64,000 bases of DNA from Periweissella beninensis (GCF_016908275.1 NZ_JAFBDN010000003.1:62001-126000), one strand, 5' to 3'; counted from the first letter of the stretch, positions 1 through 12,561 are shown. Numbers and translations are program-made. Notes: generated from the sequence alone by a model not told the origin.

Positions 1-1
1 T

Positions 2-640
2 CCTGATATTTTGTTTGAAGGTTGTTCTGGTGGTGGTGGACGGTTTGATGCCGGTATGCTTTACTATTTCCCACAATCATGGACATCAGATAATACAGAT
101 CCAATTGCACGATTAAAAATTCAATATGGTACATCATTAGCATATCCATTATCAAGTATGACAGCGCATGTCTCAGCATCGCCTAATCATCAAACGGGCC
201 GACAAACAAGTTTGGCTATGCGGGCGGGAGTAGCATTTGCTGGGGTTTTAGGATATGAATTAGATTTATCAAAGCTAACAGATGATGAGTTAAAAACAAT
301 TGCAATGCAAATTGCCTTTTATCAAAAGCATTGGCAATTACTTCAATATGGTGATTTTAAGCGAATTAAGAGTCCCTTTGAGGAAAATGAAGTTGCATGG
401 GAATTTGTCTCAGCAAATCAAGAAGAGGTTATGTTATTTAATTATCGAATTTTATCAGAGGCACAACCCAGTTTTTCAATTACAAAATTAACTGGTTTGA
501 AGGATAATTATTTATATCAAGAAACAACGACACATCACCAATATTATGGAGATGAATTGATGAATGTGGGCTTATATGATGCCCCAGTAGCTAAGCAAGA
601 TTTCACAGTTACAATTAAACATTTTAAAAAGATTAAATAA
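2..640 (+). CDS. Alpha-galactosidase, GH36 family (3' part)
   Basis: C-terminal part of a retaining alpha-galactosidase that removes terminal alpha-galactose from melibiose- and raffinose-type sugars. The reading frame is open from the window edge (residues PDILFEGCSGGGGRFD), so the true start lies upstream. The CSGGGGRFD segment followed by WTSDNTDP and the YPLSSMTAHVS stretch are GH36 signatures; the Asp of SDNTDP is at the usual acid/base position. After the catalytic barrel comes the C-terminal beta domain, ending at a TAA. A galactoside permease starts 56 bases downstream in the same direction, so the gene is the upstream member of a galactoside operon. Family is confident; exact substrate preference is inference. 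Confidence 0.9.
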   Translation, partial: PDILFEGCSGGGGRFDAGMLYYFPQSWTSDNTDPIARLKIQYGTSLAYPLSSMTAHVSASPNHQTGRQTSLAMRAGVAFAGVLGYELDLSKLTDDELKTIAMQIAFYQKHWQLLQYGDFKRIKSPFEENEVAWEFVSANQEEVMLFNYRILSEAQPSFSITKLTGLKDNYLYQETTTHHQYYGDELMNVGLYDAPVAKQDFTVTIKHFKKIK

Positions 641-695
641 TTAATGACAAACATAAAGAAGATTCATTTTTATGTTTAAGACTAAGGAGAATACC

Positions 696-2606
696 ATGAG
701 TAATCAAAATAATTTTGGTTTAAAATCTAAAATTGCCTATGCTTTCGGAAATCTCGGGCAATCAGCATTTTACAATGCCATGAGTACTTTTTTTATGGTT
801 TATGTTACAAGTGTCATGGTGGATGGACTTGATAAAAGTAGTGCTACTAAAACAATCGGAATGATTACGTCATTAGTTGTAATTATTCGGTTAGCAGAAA
901 TATTTTTTGATCCTATTATTGGAAATATTATTGACAATACAAAAACTAAATGGGGTAAATTTAAACCATGGCAAATTATTGGTGGGACAATTAGTAGTTT
1001 ATTATTAATCATTATTTTTACCGGTGTTTTTGGACTATCTCATGTTAGTACAGTTGGCTTTGCCATTGCATTCATCATAATTTTTGTTATCTTAGATGTC
1101 TTTTATTCATTTAGAGATATCTCTTATTGGGGAATGATTCCTGCACTAAGTGAGGATAGTAAGGAACGTGGTGTTTACACTGCTTTGGGAAGTTTTACTG
1201 GTTCAATTGGTTATAATGGGCTAACGATGATTGTGGTTCCCGTAGTAACAATGGGTACTTACTTAGCCACCGGGAAACATGAACAAGGAGCAAGTGGGTG
1301 GTTAGCTTTTGCTGTTTTTGTTGCTATTTTAGGAATTGCCACCTCATCAGCAGTTGCTTTTGGGACTAATGAGGTGAACAGTGTGATTCGCGCAAACGAA
1401 GAACATACAACGATTAAGCAAGTTTTTCAAGGAATTGCGCACAATGATCAAGTATTGTGGACAGGCTTAGCATACTTGTTATACGCAGTTGCTAATGTGG
1501 CAACTGGTGGGGTGTTATTTTACTTATTTAAGTATGTTTTAGATGCACCAAATGAATTTTGGATTGCTGGATTAGTGCCAACTATACTAGGATTATTAGC
1601 TGCACCTGCTTATCCAATTTTAAATAAGTTTATACCACGACGCTATTTATTTATCGGTGGGATGATCTCAATGATTTTAGGCTATAGTCTTTTCATTATT
1701 TCAAGTGATAGTCTAATTGCGGTAATCATTGCCTTGATTTTATTTTACCTACCAGGAACATTTATCCAAATGACGGTTATTTTATCATTAACGGATTCAA
1801 TTGAATATGGTCAATTGAAAAATGGTGTTAGAAATGAGGCGGTAACGTTATCAATTCGGCCAATGCTTGATAAGATGGCAGGGGCCTTTTCAAATGGAAT
1901 TGTTGGATTTATTGCTGTTGCTGCTGGGATGACTGGTACCGCTACTGCAAGCAGCATTACGAGTGCCAATATTCATACATTTAAAATATTTGCGTTTTAC
2001 ACACCACTTGTATTAATTGTTTTATCATTATTGGTTTTTACGTTTAAAGTTACAATTTCTGAAAAGAAACATGAAGCAATTGTAAATGAATTAGAGGCTA
2101 AACTAATCCATAATGAAATCACGGTCACTGATACACCCATATCGTCGAAAACAGTTGAAATTATGGCTCCAGTAGACGGTGAATTAGTTCCCTTAGCAGC
2201 GATTACTAACCCACAAATGGGTAAATTAAGTGAACTACAAGGATTTGCAATAAAACCAAGCGATGGAAAAATTTATGCGCCATTTACTGGAAAAATTGAA
2301 TTTACTTTTTCGACAAAACACACCATTGGTATAGTTGATGATAATGGCACTGCCGCAATCATCCACATTGGCTTAGAAACAGTTAAATTGCGTGGTGCAG
2401 GTTTTGTTACGTATTATATGGATCAACAAATTGTTAATAAGGGAGACTTATTAATTGAATTTGATCGCGAACTAATTAGAAAAAATGGGTTTGACGATGT
2501 TGTTTTAGTCATAATTCCAGATCAAAAGCATCATAAAATCAACCAACAAATTACTGCCCAACAAGTAACTAATGGGCAAAGAATCTTAACAATTACTACG
2601 ATTTAA
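696..2606 (+). CDS. lacS: Lactose/galactoside permease with C-terminal EIIA domain (LacS type)
   Basis: GPH-family sugar:cation symporter that imports lactose or melibiose, often in exchange for galactose. Residues 1 to about 465 hold twelve hydrophobic segments with the GPH-type FDPIIGNIIDNT motif in the second loop. The last ~160 residues form a PTS EIIA-Glc-like domain (MAPVDGELVPL onward). Both EIIA histidines are present: His542 in STKHTIG and His557 in IIHIG, the latter being the phosphorylation site in this family, so HPr-dependent control is likely. I choose ATG 696 because AAGGAG lies at 684-689; the upstream in-frame ATG at 672 has no ribosome site. It sits between alpha-galactosidase and lacZ in one operon. 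Confidence 0.92.
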   Translation: MSNQNNFGLKSKIAYAFGNLGQSAFYNAMSTFFMVYVTSVMVDGLDKSSATKTIGMITSLVVIIRLAEIFFDPIIGNIIDNTKTKWGKFKPWQIIGGTISSLLLIIIFTGVFGLSHVSTVGFAIAFIIIFVILDVFYSFRDISYWGMIPALSEDSKERGVYTALGSFTGSIGYNGLTMIVVPVVTMGTYLATGKHEQGASGWLAFAVFVAILGIATSSAVAFGTNEVNSVIRANEEHTTIKQVFQGIAHNDQVLWTGLAYLLYAVANVATGGVLFYLFKYVLDAPNEFWIAGLVPTILGLLAAPAYPILNKFIPRRYLFIGGMISMILGYSLFIISSDSLIAVIIALILFYLPGTFIQMTVILSLTDSIEYGQLKNGVRNEAVTLSIRPMLDKMAGAFSNGIVGFIAVAAGMTGTATASSITSANIHTFKIFAFYTPLVLIVLSLLVFTFKVTISEKKHEAIVNELEAKLIHNEITVTDTPISSKTVEIMAPVDGELVPLAAITNPQMGKLSELQGFAIKPSDGKIYAPFTGKIEFTFSTKHTIGIVDDNGTAAIIHIGLETVKLRGAGFVTYYMDQQIVNKGDLLIEFDRELIRKNGFDDVVLVIIPDQKHHKINQQITAQQVTNGQRILTITTI

Positions 2607-2615
2607 AATTTATGA

Positions 2616-5711
<3,096 letters not shown>

Positions 5712-5737
5712 GTATAAATAATTAACTAATAATAATT

Positions 5738-5786
5738 AAAAAGATGCGATAAGGTAATTTAATGAATTTTCTTACCGCATCTTTTT
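5738..5786 (+). terminator. Rho-independent terminator after lacZ
   Basis: A stem built from AAAAAGATGCG and CGCATCTTTTT, with a continuing TAAG/CTTA part, ends in a T run 27 bases after the lacZ stop codon. Confidence 0.85.
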
Positions 5787-5954
5787 GACTGTGTTAGATA
5801 ATAGTTGTTCCAAAACCTTTTAATCACAGTATTTAAATGCACAAAGGTTAAAGTTAAGATATTTAAAACTTTTTAGTAATTAATTATGGAATAATCTATA
5901 AAAATATTCTATAGTTAAAAGCAATAAATAAGAAAATGGAGGAACATTTATCCA

Positions 5955-7142
5955 ATGGATACGGCCTATCGAAAGTTGCATCAACAGACAGTTCTGTTAG
6001 TAGCTCTATCGTTTGTTTTGGGATGTAATGAATTTATGATTGTCGGGATTTTGTCAAATATTGCCAGTGATTTTAATGTTAATATGACACAAGTGGGTTT
6101 TTTAGTAACAATATTTGCCTTAATTTATGCGATTTGTACTCCAATTATAACAGCTCTCACAAGTCACTTTAATAAATATACTTGTTTAATTATATTAGTC
6201 ATTATTTTTATTTTTAGTAATATTTTAACAGGGCTAGCTACTGATTTTACAATTTTATTAGTGGCAAGAATTATCGCGGCTGTTGTGTCAGGGCCAATTG
6301 TGTCACTTGCACTAGCCTATTCAACTGTTATTGCCCCTATGGCGAAGAGATCATTTGTTGTTTCATGGATTTTTTCGGGATTTAGTATCGCCGCGGTTTT
6401 TGGGGTGCCATTAGGTACGATCATTAGTCAAGTTGTTGGTTGGCGTTATGTATTTTATGCTATTGCAGTGATAGCTTGTATACTAATTTTATTGATCGGG
6501 AAGATTTTACCCAAATGGCAGCCAGAAAGTGGCCGCATTCGCGAAAACCAATTCAAAATTATGAAGGATAAACGTGTTTTATTAGGTTCGTTTGTAATTA
6601 TGTTTAGTGCAGGTGGTATTTATGTTTTTTATACTTATTTACAACCATTTCTAACAAAAGTATTGGGCTTTGAGAGTCGTTATTTAAGCGGTTTGCTATT
6701 TATTTATGGGGTGATGTCACTATTTAGTAATCAATTATCGGGAGTAATTGCTAATCGTAACGGAATAAAAGCAATGCAGAAAATATATTTAGCTGAATTA
6801 ATGGTGTTTTTAAGTTTAGCATGGTTTATGCAAATTCAATTTTTAGCAACATTAATTGTGTTTGTGATTGGTTTATTTATGTATCTAATTAATTCACCAA
6901 TTATGATTCATTTTTTAAAAATTGCAGAATTAGAGTATCCATCATCAATTGTGCTAGCTTCATCTTTAAATTCAATATTTTTTAATTTGGGCATCTTTTT
7001 AGGATCCGGGATAGGTGGTGTAATTGTAAGTAACTATGGAATTAGGAATATACCATTAGGTAGTATGTTTTTGATATTTATAACTTTCTTATTGGTAGTA
7101 GGATTGAACTATGCAATTAAAAAACGACCATACTTAAATTAA
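5955..7142 (+). CDS. MFS transporter, DHA1 family
   Basis: A 395-aa integral membrane protein with about twelve hydrophobic segments, of the drug:H+ antiporter-1 type (AraJ/NepI-like). Family features visible are the N-terminal FVLGCNEFMIVGIL helix, an ARIIAAVVSGP segment in TM4 and SIAAVFGVPLGTIIS (motif C-like) in TM5. It should export small molecules by proton antiport; the substrate cannot be read from sequence. The start is ATG 5955 with GGAGG at 5939-5943. It is monocistronic, separated from lacZ by a terminator and 240 bases of AT-rich DNA. Confidence 0.85.
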   Translation: MDTAYRKLHQQTVLLVALSFVLGCNEFMIVGILSNIASDFNVNMTQVGFLVTIFALIYAICTPIITALTSHFNKYTCLIILVIIFIFSNILTGLATDFTILLVARIIAAVVSGPIVSLALAYSTVIAPMAKRSFVVSWIFSGFSIAAVFGVPLGTIISQVVGWRYVFYAIAVIACILILLIGKILPKWQPESGRIRENQFKIMKDKRVLLGSFVIMFSAGGIYVFYTYLQPFLTKVLGFESRYLSGLLFIYGVMSLFSNQLSGVIANRNGIKAMQKIYLAELMVFLSLAWFMQIQFLATLIVFVIGLFMYLINSPIMIHFLKIAELEYPSSIVLASSLNSIFFNLGIFLGSGIGGVIVSNYGIRNIPLGSMFLIFITFLLVVGLNYAIKKRPYLN

Positions 7143-7288
7143 AAGGATTCAAATTAAAAGTTCTCGATAGTTGATTTTGGCCCAATATCAGTGAGATATT
7201 ACCTAAATAGTCTAAACCATTAAAAATAAAATTTATTCAGAAGTATCTAACTATTAATAGCTAGGGAATATGATATTAAATGTAATCA

Positions 7289-7620
7289 TTAGTATTTGAG
7301 CCAAGAAGTGTTATAGTGTTTTTTGATAATCCATTGGTAGCCATGGCGTTTAGCTAACTTGTTTGCTGAAATAATCCAACTTAAATTGGCTGTATTAGCT
7401 ACAGTAACTCTAGTATTAGCTTTTAATTTAATTTTTTTTATAACTTTCCAAGACTTTGGATTTACTTGATATGCAGTAATTGCTTTTTTTAAATGCATTT
7501 TACGTATTGAATACCATAATTAGAATAGTAGCTAGGTAATTTGGTAGTTTTAGCATTGGCGGAGATTGATAGCGGTATTAGTAATAGTACAATAAGTAAA
7601 GTAATTAATATTTTTTTCAT
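7289..7620 (-). pseudogene. Frameshifted small secreted protein
   Basis: On the minus strand ATG 7620, behind AAAGGAA, begins MKKILITLLIVLLLIPLSISANA, a clear signal peptide with cleavage after ANA. It continues to GIQYVKC and stops at 7489. A second frame overlapping at 7498 (MHLKKAITAYQVNPKSWKVI...) runs to 7289 and ends in NTSWLKY, so joining the two needs one indel near 7490. The joined product of about 110 residues resembles the small Lys/Tyr-rich exported proteins of lactic acid bacteria, like the one at 61749. Alternatively these are two unrelated short ORFs. No function is assigned. Confidence 0.45.
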
Positions 7621-7641
7621 AGTGATCGCATTCCTTTCGAG

Positions 7642-7702
7642 TAAATGTGCTATTAAAAAAGAACTAACTACTATGGTTAGTTCTTTTTTAATAGCACATT
7701 TA
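7642..7702 (-). terminator. Perfect 27-bp inverted repeat downstream of ssrA
   Basis: Left arm 7642-7668 and right arm 7676-7702 are exact reverse complements around a 7-nt loop. Read on the minus strand it starts 4 nt after the tmRNA 3' end and contains an internal run of six T, so it should end ssrA transcription. Confidence 0.7.
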
Positions 7703-7706
7703 CTTA

Positions 7707-8069
7707 TGGAGCCGGCGGGGTTCGAACCCGCGTCCGAATATTTCGTTACTACAATATCTACGTTCATAGCAATTCTATTTAAATTTCACTAGTCTGTACG
7801 CGGAATTGGCTTCGCAAATCAGACTAGCTAATTCAGTTAATGTCATTAAGAAACTCTGAATAAAAGCTCCTTAATCAAGCTCATTAATGGTTGTCTAACA
7901 AAATGCATGAGCAACATTGTATTAGACTACGTTAACTGTTTTTTAGGCAGCTAAAGCGTAAGTGTTTTTTGAATTGTTTGCAGTTATTCTGACTGAGTGG
8001 ATTATAGGGTCACAACCCCTAAACGCAATCATAGCACGACCAATACCCGTCGAATCCAAAAACGACCCC
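7707..8069 (-). ncRNA. ssrA: tmRNA (transfer-messenger RNA)
   Basis: Rescues ribosomes stalled on broken mRNAs and tags the product for proteolysis, together with SmpB (encoded at 61074). On the minus strand it starts GGGGTCGTTTTTGGATTCGAC at 8069 and ends with the T-arm and GGCTCCA at 7707, giving the tRNA-like domain. The tag frame runs from GCA at 7981 to TAA at 7943 and encodes ANNSKNTYALAA, a typical ALAA-ending ClpXP degron. The CCA is encoded. A pseudoknot-rich middle section follows the tag. Total length 363 nt, normal for Firmicutes. Confidence 0.96.
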
Positions 8070-8210
8070 AATAACTATAATACACAGTATACCATATATT
8101 TATAAATTAGGTAGTAGTTAATAGTTTTTAGCTAGAGATATATTTTATGGTAATTTTTAGTTAAATAATATAATATAAGAATAGTACATAGTTTATTGGG
8201 GAGTCATAGC

Positions 8211-8927
8211 ATGAAATTGTTGATGATAGAGGAACGATCGGCAATCGCCGAAATGATGAAAGCGTTTTTTAAAAAAGAAAAGTGGGATGCTGATATTATT
8301 AATGATGGAAAAGTTGCGCTTGAGTTATTTGCTAACAATCCACATACGTTTAATATAATTATTTTAGATTTAGACTTACCAAGAATTAGTGGGATGGAGG
8401 TTGGTATGCAACTTAGGCAGATTTCACAACAGATACCGGTCATATTAATTTCTTCAAGATTTTCCGATGATGATCATGTTTTTGGTCTTGAAATGGGTGC
8501 AAGTGATATTATTGTTAAGCCTTTTAGTCCACTAACGCTAATTAATCGTATGAAAGCCATTTATCGGCGGGCTAATAGTGTAGAATATTTGCAGAGTCAA
8601 CGGCAAGTACAAGAAGCTGAGTTTGACATTCAAACTAATTTTTTTAAATTAAACTCAGCAACTAGAGAAGTTAGGATTAATAATCAGGCTCTATATGATT
8701 TAACACCAAAAGAATTTGATTTGTTATCAACTTTAGCTCAAAATCCCAAACGCGTTTTTTCACGTGATCAGTTATTACAAATTGTTTGGAATTATGAATA
8801 TTATGGTGACGAACGAACCGTTGATGCACATATTAAAAAATTGAGAAAAAAGATACAGCCATTTGGTAAAAATGCAATTCAAACGGTATGGGGCGTAGGC
8901 TATAAATTTGATGATAGCTTACAATAG
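8211..8927 (+). CDS. OmpR/PhoB-family response regulator, orphan
   Basis: Two-domain transcription regulator of 238 residues. Receiver: Asp53 (IIILDLDLP) is the phospho-acceptor, Ser lies in VILISSR and Lys in IIVKPF. The usual acidic pair is Glu7-Glu8 (LLMIEER) instead of Asp-Asp. The winged-helix output domain carries LTPKEFDLLSTLAQNPKRVFSRDQLL, the DERTVDAHIKKLRKK recognition region and a VWGVGYKF wing. ATG 8211 is chosen because GGGGAG lies at 8198-8203; an in-frame TTG 15 bases upstream has no ribosome site. No histidine kinase is adjacent, so it is an orphan regulator whose targets cannot be read here. Confidence 0.88.
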   Translation: MKLLMIEERSAIAEMMKAFFKKEKWDADIINDGKVALELFANNPHTFNIIILDLDLPRISGMEVGMQLRQISQQIPVILISSRFSDDDHVFGLEMGASDIIVKPFSPLTLINRMKAIYRRANSVEYLQSQRQVQEAEFDIQTNFFKLNSATREVRINNQALYDLTPKEFDLLSTLAQNPKRVFSRDQLLQIVWNYEYYGDERTVDAHIKKLRKKIQPFGKNAIQTVWGVGYKFDDSLQ

Positions 8928-8949
8928 TTTAAATGAAATAAACGCAAGT

Positions 8950-8981
8950 AAAGGAATGGTAATCGTGCCGTTCCTTTTTTA
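8950..8981 (+). terminator. Terminator after response regulator
   Basis: AAAGGAATGG pairs with CCGTTCCTTT (one G-U) and is followed by T residues, 23 bases after the stop codon. Confidence 0.75.
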
Positions 8982-9073
8982 ATTAAATACATAAAAGGAT
9001 ATTGATCTAAGAGGTAAACTGATTTGAGCGTAAATTAATGACAAACCTTTATTGGAGAAAATAAAAAAAAGAC

Positions 9074-9102
9074 TTGTGTAACCGGTTTCAATGATATAGA
9101 AT
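9074..9102 (+). promoter_or_regulatory. glcU promoter with embedded CcpA cre site
   Basis: TGTAACCGGTTTCA at 9077-9090 matches every fixed position of the cre consensus TGWAANCGNTNWCA. It lies between a -35-like TTGTGT (9074-9079) and a -10 TAGAAT (9097-9102) spaced by 17 bases. A cre in this position normally means CcpA-mediated carbon catabolite repression of the downstream gene. Confidence 0.75.
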
Positions 9103-9186
9103 AATAAAGTTGATATTTGATAGAGAGAGTTAAATATTAATTGATAAATAATACAAGAGAGATAATAGAAGAGGAATTAAGAAGAT

Positions 9187-10131
9187 ATGATGTTACAATA
9201 TTTAATTGCGTTGATTCCAGCATTGGCATGGGGTTCAACAGGTTTATTTTCAACTAAATTAGGCGGTTCAGCCGGACAACAAACATTAGGAATGACAGTC
9301 GGAGCAATGGCTTTTGGCTTACTAACATTTATTGGGTTTGTTGTTCCTAACCAGATTAATGCAGGCATGAACATTTGGATCGTTGGTCTATTATCAGGTT
9401 TGCTTTGGGCTGTCGGGCAAGCTGGTCAGTTTACAGCAATTAAAGCAATGGGTGTTTCAAATGCAATTCCTTGGTCAACAGCTGGTCAGATTGTTGGAAA
9501 TGCGGCGCTAGCAGCAACCGTGTTAGGTGAATGGTCAACTGCTAAGATGTGGATTTTTGGGACCATTGCGATTTTCTTAGTTGTGGTTGGAGCAATGTTA
9601 ACCGCTAAGCGTGATAAAGCAGCTAATGAAGATGATATGGCTGGGAAAACTGAAGCAACACGTGGTTTAATTGCTATTTTAATTTCGACGGCGGGGTATG
9701 CAGGATATTTCATTATCCCAAATTTAATGCGAAAAGTGGGCTATATTTCAAGTACGATTGCTAATCGTAATCATGGAGTTGATTACATGACAGCGACAAT
9801 TTTCCCACAGTCAATTGGGATGGTTATTGGTGCATTCTTAATTGTAATTTTCTTTATGCGTGAAGCTAGTGTAATGTTTCAAGCACCAACTTGGCGTAAT
9901 ATGCTAACTGGGGCTGCTTGGGGTGTTGGTAATCTAGCAATGTTCATTTCAGCAGCGACAATTGGTCAAGCTGTTGCAGTAACTATGTCGCAAATGGGAA
10001 TAATCGTCGGTACTTTTGGTGGTATTTTTATTTTACATGAACGCAAAACTTCAACTCAAATGAAGTTTATTGTAATTGGTTCAATTATGATTGTTGCTGG
10101 TGGCATTTTAATTAGTAATTTACCAAAATAG
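9187..10131 (+). CDS. glcU: Glucose/sugar uptake protein, GRP family (GlcU-like)
   Basis: A 314-aa membrane protein with about ten hydrophobic segments, related to GlcU and RhaT of the drug/metabolite transporter superfamily. The start LIALIPALAWGSTGLFSTKLGG and the SNAIPWSTAGQIVGNA segment are typical of the glucose/ribose porter group. It would import glucose by proton symport, without phosphorylation. A cytoplasmic loop of charged residues (AKRDKAANEDD) divides the two halves. It is monocistronic, preceded by a promoter overlapping a perfect cre site, and is ended by the strong hairpin at 10166-10217. Sugar specificity is inferred from the family. Confidence 0.85.
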   Translation: MMLQYLIALIPALAWGSTGLFSTKLGGSAGQQTLGMTVGAMAFGLLTFIGFVVPNQINAGMNIWIVGLLSGLLWAVGQAGQFTAIKAMGVSNAIPWSTAGQIVGNAALAATVLGEWSTAKMWIFGTIAIFLVVVGAMLTAKRDKAANEDDMAGKTEATRGLIAILISTAGYAGYFIIPNLMRKVGYISSTIANRNHGVDYMTATIFPQSIGMVIGAFLIVIFFMREASVMFQAPTWRNMLTGAAWGVGNLAMFISAATIGQAVAVTMSQMGIIVGTFGGIFILHERKTSTQMKFIVIGSIMIVAGGILISNLPK

Positions 10132-10165
10132 GTAAAAGTATAAATGTAAAGGTAAACTAAATGTA

Positions 10166-10217
10166 ATTACACCTAAAAAGGTTCGGGACATATGCCCCGA
10201 ACCTTTTTAGGTGTAAT
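10166..10217. terminator. Bidirectional terminator between glcU and the M29 aminopeptidase
   Basis: Two perfectly complementary 22-nt arms (10166-10187 and 10196-10217) around an 8-nt loop, with internal A5/T5 tracts, placed between convergent genes. Confidence 0.9.
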
Positions 10218-10292
10218 CTTAAGGTAAACTATGGTGAAAAAACGCCAAAATTAAGCAATTTAAAACAATTAGGTTAATTAGTAGTTTAGCAA

Positions 10293-11531
10293 TTATGCCC
10301 AATCACCATTACGAAAAACGGGAATTATTTGATTATCATAGGTTATCCCATCAATATCCATATCACTTGAGCCAATCATAAAATCAACATGGGTTTGTGA
10401 TTGATTCTGGCCAAGAGCTTCTAATTCAGCACTATTCAGATTAGTACCATCTTTGACATTAAATGGATAGGCAGCCCCCAGTGCTAAATGATCTGAAGCA
10501 TTCTCATCTATCAGTGTGTTATAAAAAATAATACCTGATTGTGAGATTGGGGAATGGAAAGGAACTAGTGAGACTTCGCCTAATGACTTTGCACCATCAT
10601 CAATATCAAGTAATTTAAGTAGGGCAGCTTCACCGTGTTTAGCTGATGCTTTAATCACCTTTCCATTTGCAAAAGTTAGCTTAATACCATCAATTAAGAC
10701 GCCAGAATATGAAAGGGGTTTTGTTGAGGTGACAGTACCGTGAATATTACGATAATCAGGTGCAGTAAAGACTTCCTCAGTAGGCATATTAGCAACAAAG
10801 AGATTTCCTTGACGATCAAGTGAATCGGCAGCTTCCCAAATATGATTAGTTGCTAAACCAACCGTTAAATCAGTTACAGCACTGTGATACTTAAGTTCTT
10901 TAAAGTTTAAACTATTAAGCCAAATGGCTTTTTGCTTTAAGAGTTTAATGTGTTGCTCCCAAGTGGCAACTGGATCATTATTTTCATTGATATGGACAAT
11001 TTTAAAAATTTGCTCCCAAAGTTGCTCAACGGCTTCGTCGGAATTGAGTTTTGGAAAGACTTTTTCAGCCCATTTTTTACCAGCTGCAGCTACAACAAGC
11101 CATGAAATATCGTTATTCATGGTTGCCTTACGAATCACTTGTAGCGCTTTACCAGTGGCTGCAGTATTATTAGCTAGCCGAGTTTGATCAACATCCCCAA
11201 AAGCATCGGGATCTTCAGAAATCAAAGAAATTCGTGTAGCATGCTTCCCCATTAATTCTTCTGCTTCAACGGTTAGGTAATTTGGAATAGTGACTAAGCG
11301 CTCCTCAGTTGTGTTTTGCAAAAAGGCTTTTGCAATAGCAATATCTTGCCATTTAACAATTACCTCAGTTGCACCAAATTTATACGCTTCGTTGGTGATT
11401 TTTCGGGCCAAGGAGGCGTTTTCAATATTAGCATATAAAATAATTGTTTGCCCTGGTTGAACATTAACCCCCGTTTTAACAATTAGATGGGCATATTTAT
11501 CAAGTTTTGCATCAAAATTAGTAATAGTCAT
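10293..11531 (-). CDS. pepS: M29-family metallo-aminopeptidase (PepS/AmpS type)
   Basis: Cytoplasmic aminopeptidase of 412 residues that trims N-terminal residues from peptides using two metal ions. Family marks include LVVAAAGKKWAEKVFP, the metal-binding MPTEEVFTAPDYRNIHGTV segment, HLALGAAY, and the C-terminal QTHVDFMIGSSDMDIDGI carrying the His and Asp ligands. Length is normal for M29. Start ATG 11531 lies behind GAGGAG. It is transcribed convergently to glcU. Part of the large peptidase set that lactic acid bacteria use for amino acid nutrition; whether it is PepS-like in specificity is inference. Confidence 0.9.
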   Translation of the reverse strand: MTITNFDAKLDKYAHLIVKTGVNVQPGQTIILYANIENASLARKITNEAYKFGATEVIVKWQDIAIAKAFLQNTTEERLVTIPNYLTVEAEELMGKHATRISLISEDPDAFGDVDQTRLANNTAATGKALQVIRKATMNNDISWLVVAAAGKKWAEKVFPKLNSDEAVEQLWEQIFKIVHINENNDPVATWEQHIKLLKQKAIWLNSLNFKELKYHSAVTDLTVGLATNHIWEAADSLDRQGNLFVANMPTEEVFTAPDYRNIHGTVTSTKPLSYSGVLIDGIKLTFANGKVIKASAKHGEAALLKLLDIDDGAKSLGEVSLVPFHSPISQSGIIFYNTLIDENASDHLALGAAYPFNVKDGTNLNSAELEALGQNQSQTHVDFMIGSSDMDIDGITYDNQIIPVFRNGDWA

Positions 11532-11775
11532 ATATTTCTCCTCATAAATAGTATACTAAATAAGTATACCATGAGAAAAAAGAGAGAAAAAGATGAGATT
11601 TTTATAAGTATTTTTAAATGATTTTTTGCAAAGGATTAAAATTATTATTTTAGGTAATAATAATAAGCCTACCCAATTATGATATTAAAAGATATCCATA
11701 CAAAAATAAAGTTGCATGATATAATAAACTAGATTGACTATATCTAAAAAATATAAAGAGTATGAAGGGACAATT

Positions 11776-12561
11776 ATGATTAGTTTAAAATCACCACGTG
11801 AAATCGAAGCAATGAAGGCATCAGGAGCTATTATTGCAGGAATGCATAAGGAATTGAAAAAGCTTATTAAACCAGGTATCGAAAGTTGGGATATTGAGAC
11901 TTTTTGCCATAAATACATTGAAGAACACGGTGGTGTCGCAGCTCAAATTGGTTTTGAAACTTATAAATATGCGACATGTGTCTCAATTAATGACTATGTT
12001 TGTCATGCTATTCCGAGAAAAGGGGTCTTTTTAAAGCAAGGTGATATTGTCAAGGTTGATACTGTTGTCGAATTAGAAGGCGCATTTTCTGATTCTTGTT
12101 GGAGTTATGCGGTAGGTGAACCGACACCAGCGGTTGCCAAATTAATGGAAATTACCAAAAAAGCGCTATATTTAGGAATTGATCAAGCAGTAATTGGTAA
12201 TCGAATTGGTGATATTGGAAATGCTATTGAAGAATATGTTACAAAAGAAGGTTATGGTGATGTCCGTGAATACATTGGTCATGGAATTGGCCCAACGATG
12301 CATGAAGATCCAGCAGTGCCTCATTACGGGGTAGCTGGCCGGGGGCTACGTTTAAAAGAAGGTATGACCATTACAATTGAACCAATGATTAATATTGGTG
12401 GATGGGAAACCAAAATTGTTGAAGAAGAGCCTGACTGGAGTGCAGCTAAAACAGCAGACGGTTCACTATCAGCACAATATGAACATACCATTGCAATTAC
12501 AAAGGATGGACCTAAAATATTAACCTCACAAGACGCAGTCTTTGATGCTAAGTATCTTTAA
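11776..12561 (+). CDS. map: Methionine aminopeptidase, type I
   Basis: Removes the initiator methionine from nascent proteins. Pita-bread fold M24 enzyme of about 261 residues with the five metal ligands visible in order: Asp in VKVDTVVE, Asp in SDSCWSY, His in IGHGIGPTMHEDP, Glu in TIEPMIN and Glu in YEHTIAI. The substrate-pocket His lies in CVSINDYVCHAIP. The start is ATG 11776 with AAGGG at 11764-11769; the longer frame from 11734 has no ribosome site. It is followed 52 bases later by the glycosyl-1-phosphate transferase gene, but I see no reason to link them functionally. Confidence 0.93.
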   Translation: MISLKSPREIEAMKASGAIIAGMHKELKKLIKPGIESWDIETFCHKYIEEHGGVAAQIGFETYKYATCVSINDYVCHAIPRKGVFLKQGDIVKVDTVVELEGAFSDSCWSYAVGEPTPAVAKLMEITKKALYLGIDQAVIGNRIGDIGNAIEEYVTKEGYGDVREYIGHGIGPTMHEDPAVPHYGVAGRGLRLKEGMTITIEPMINIGGWETKIVEEEPDWSAAKTADGSLSAQYEHTIAITKDGPKILTSQDAVFDAKYL

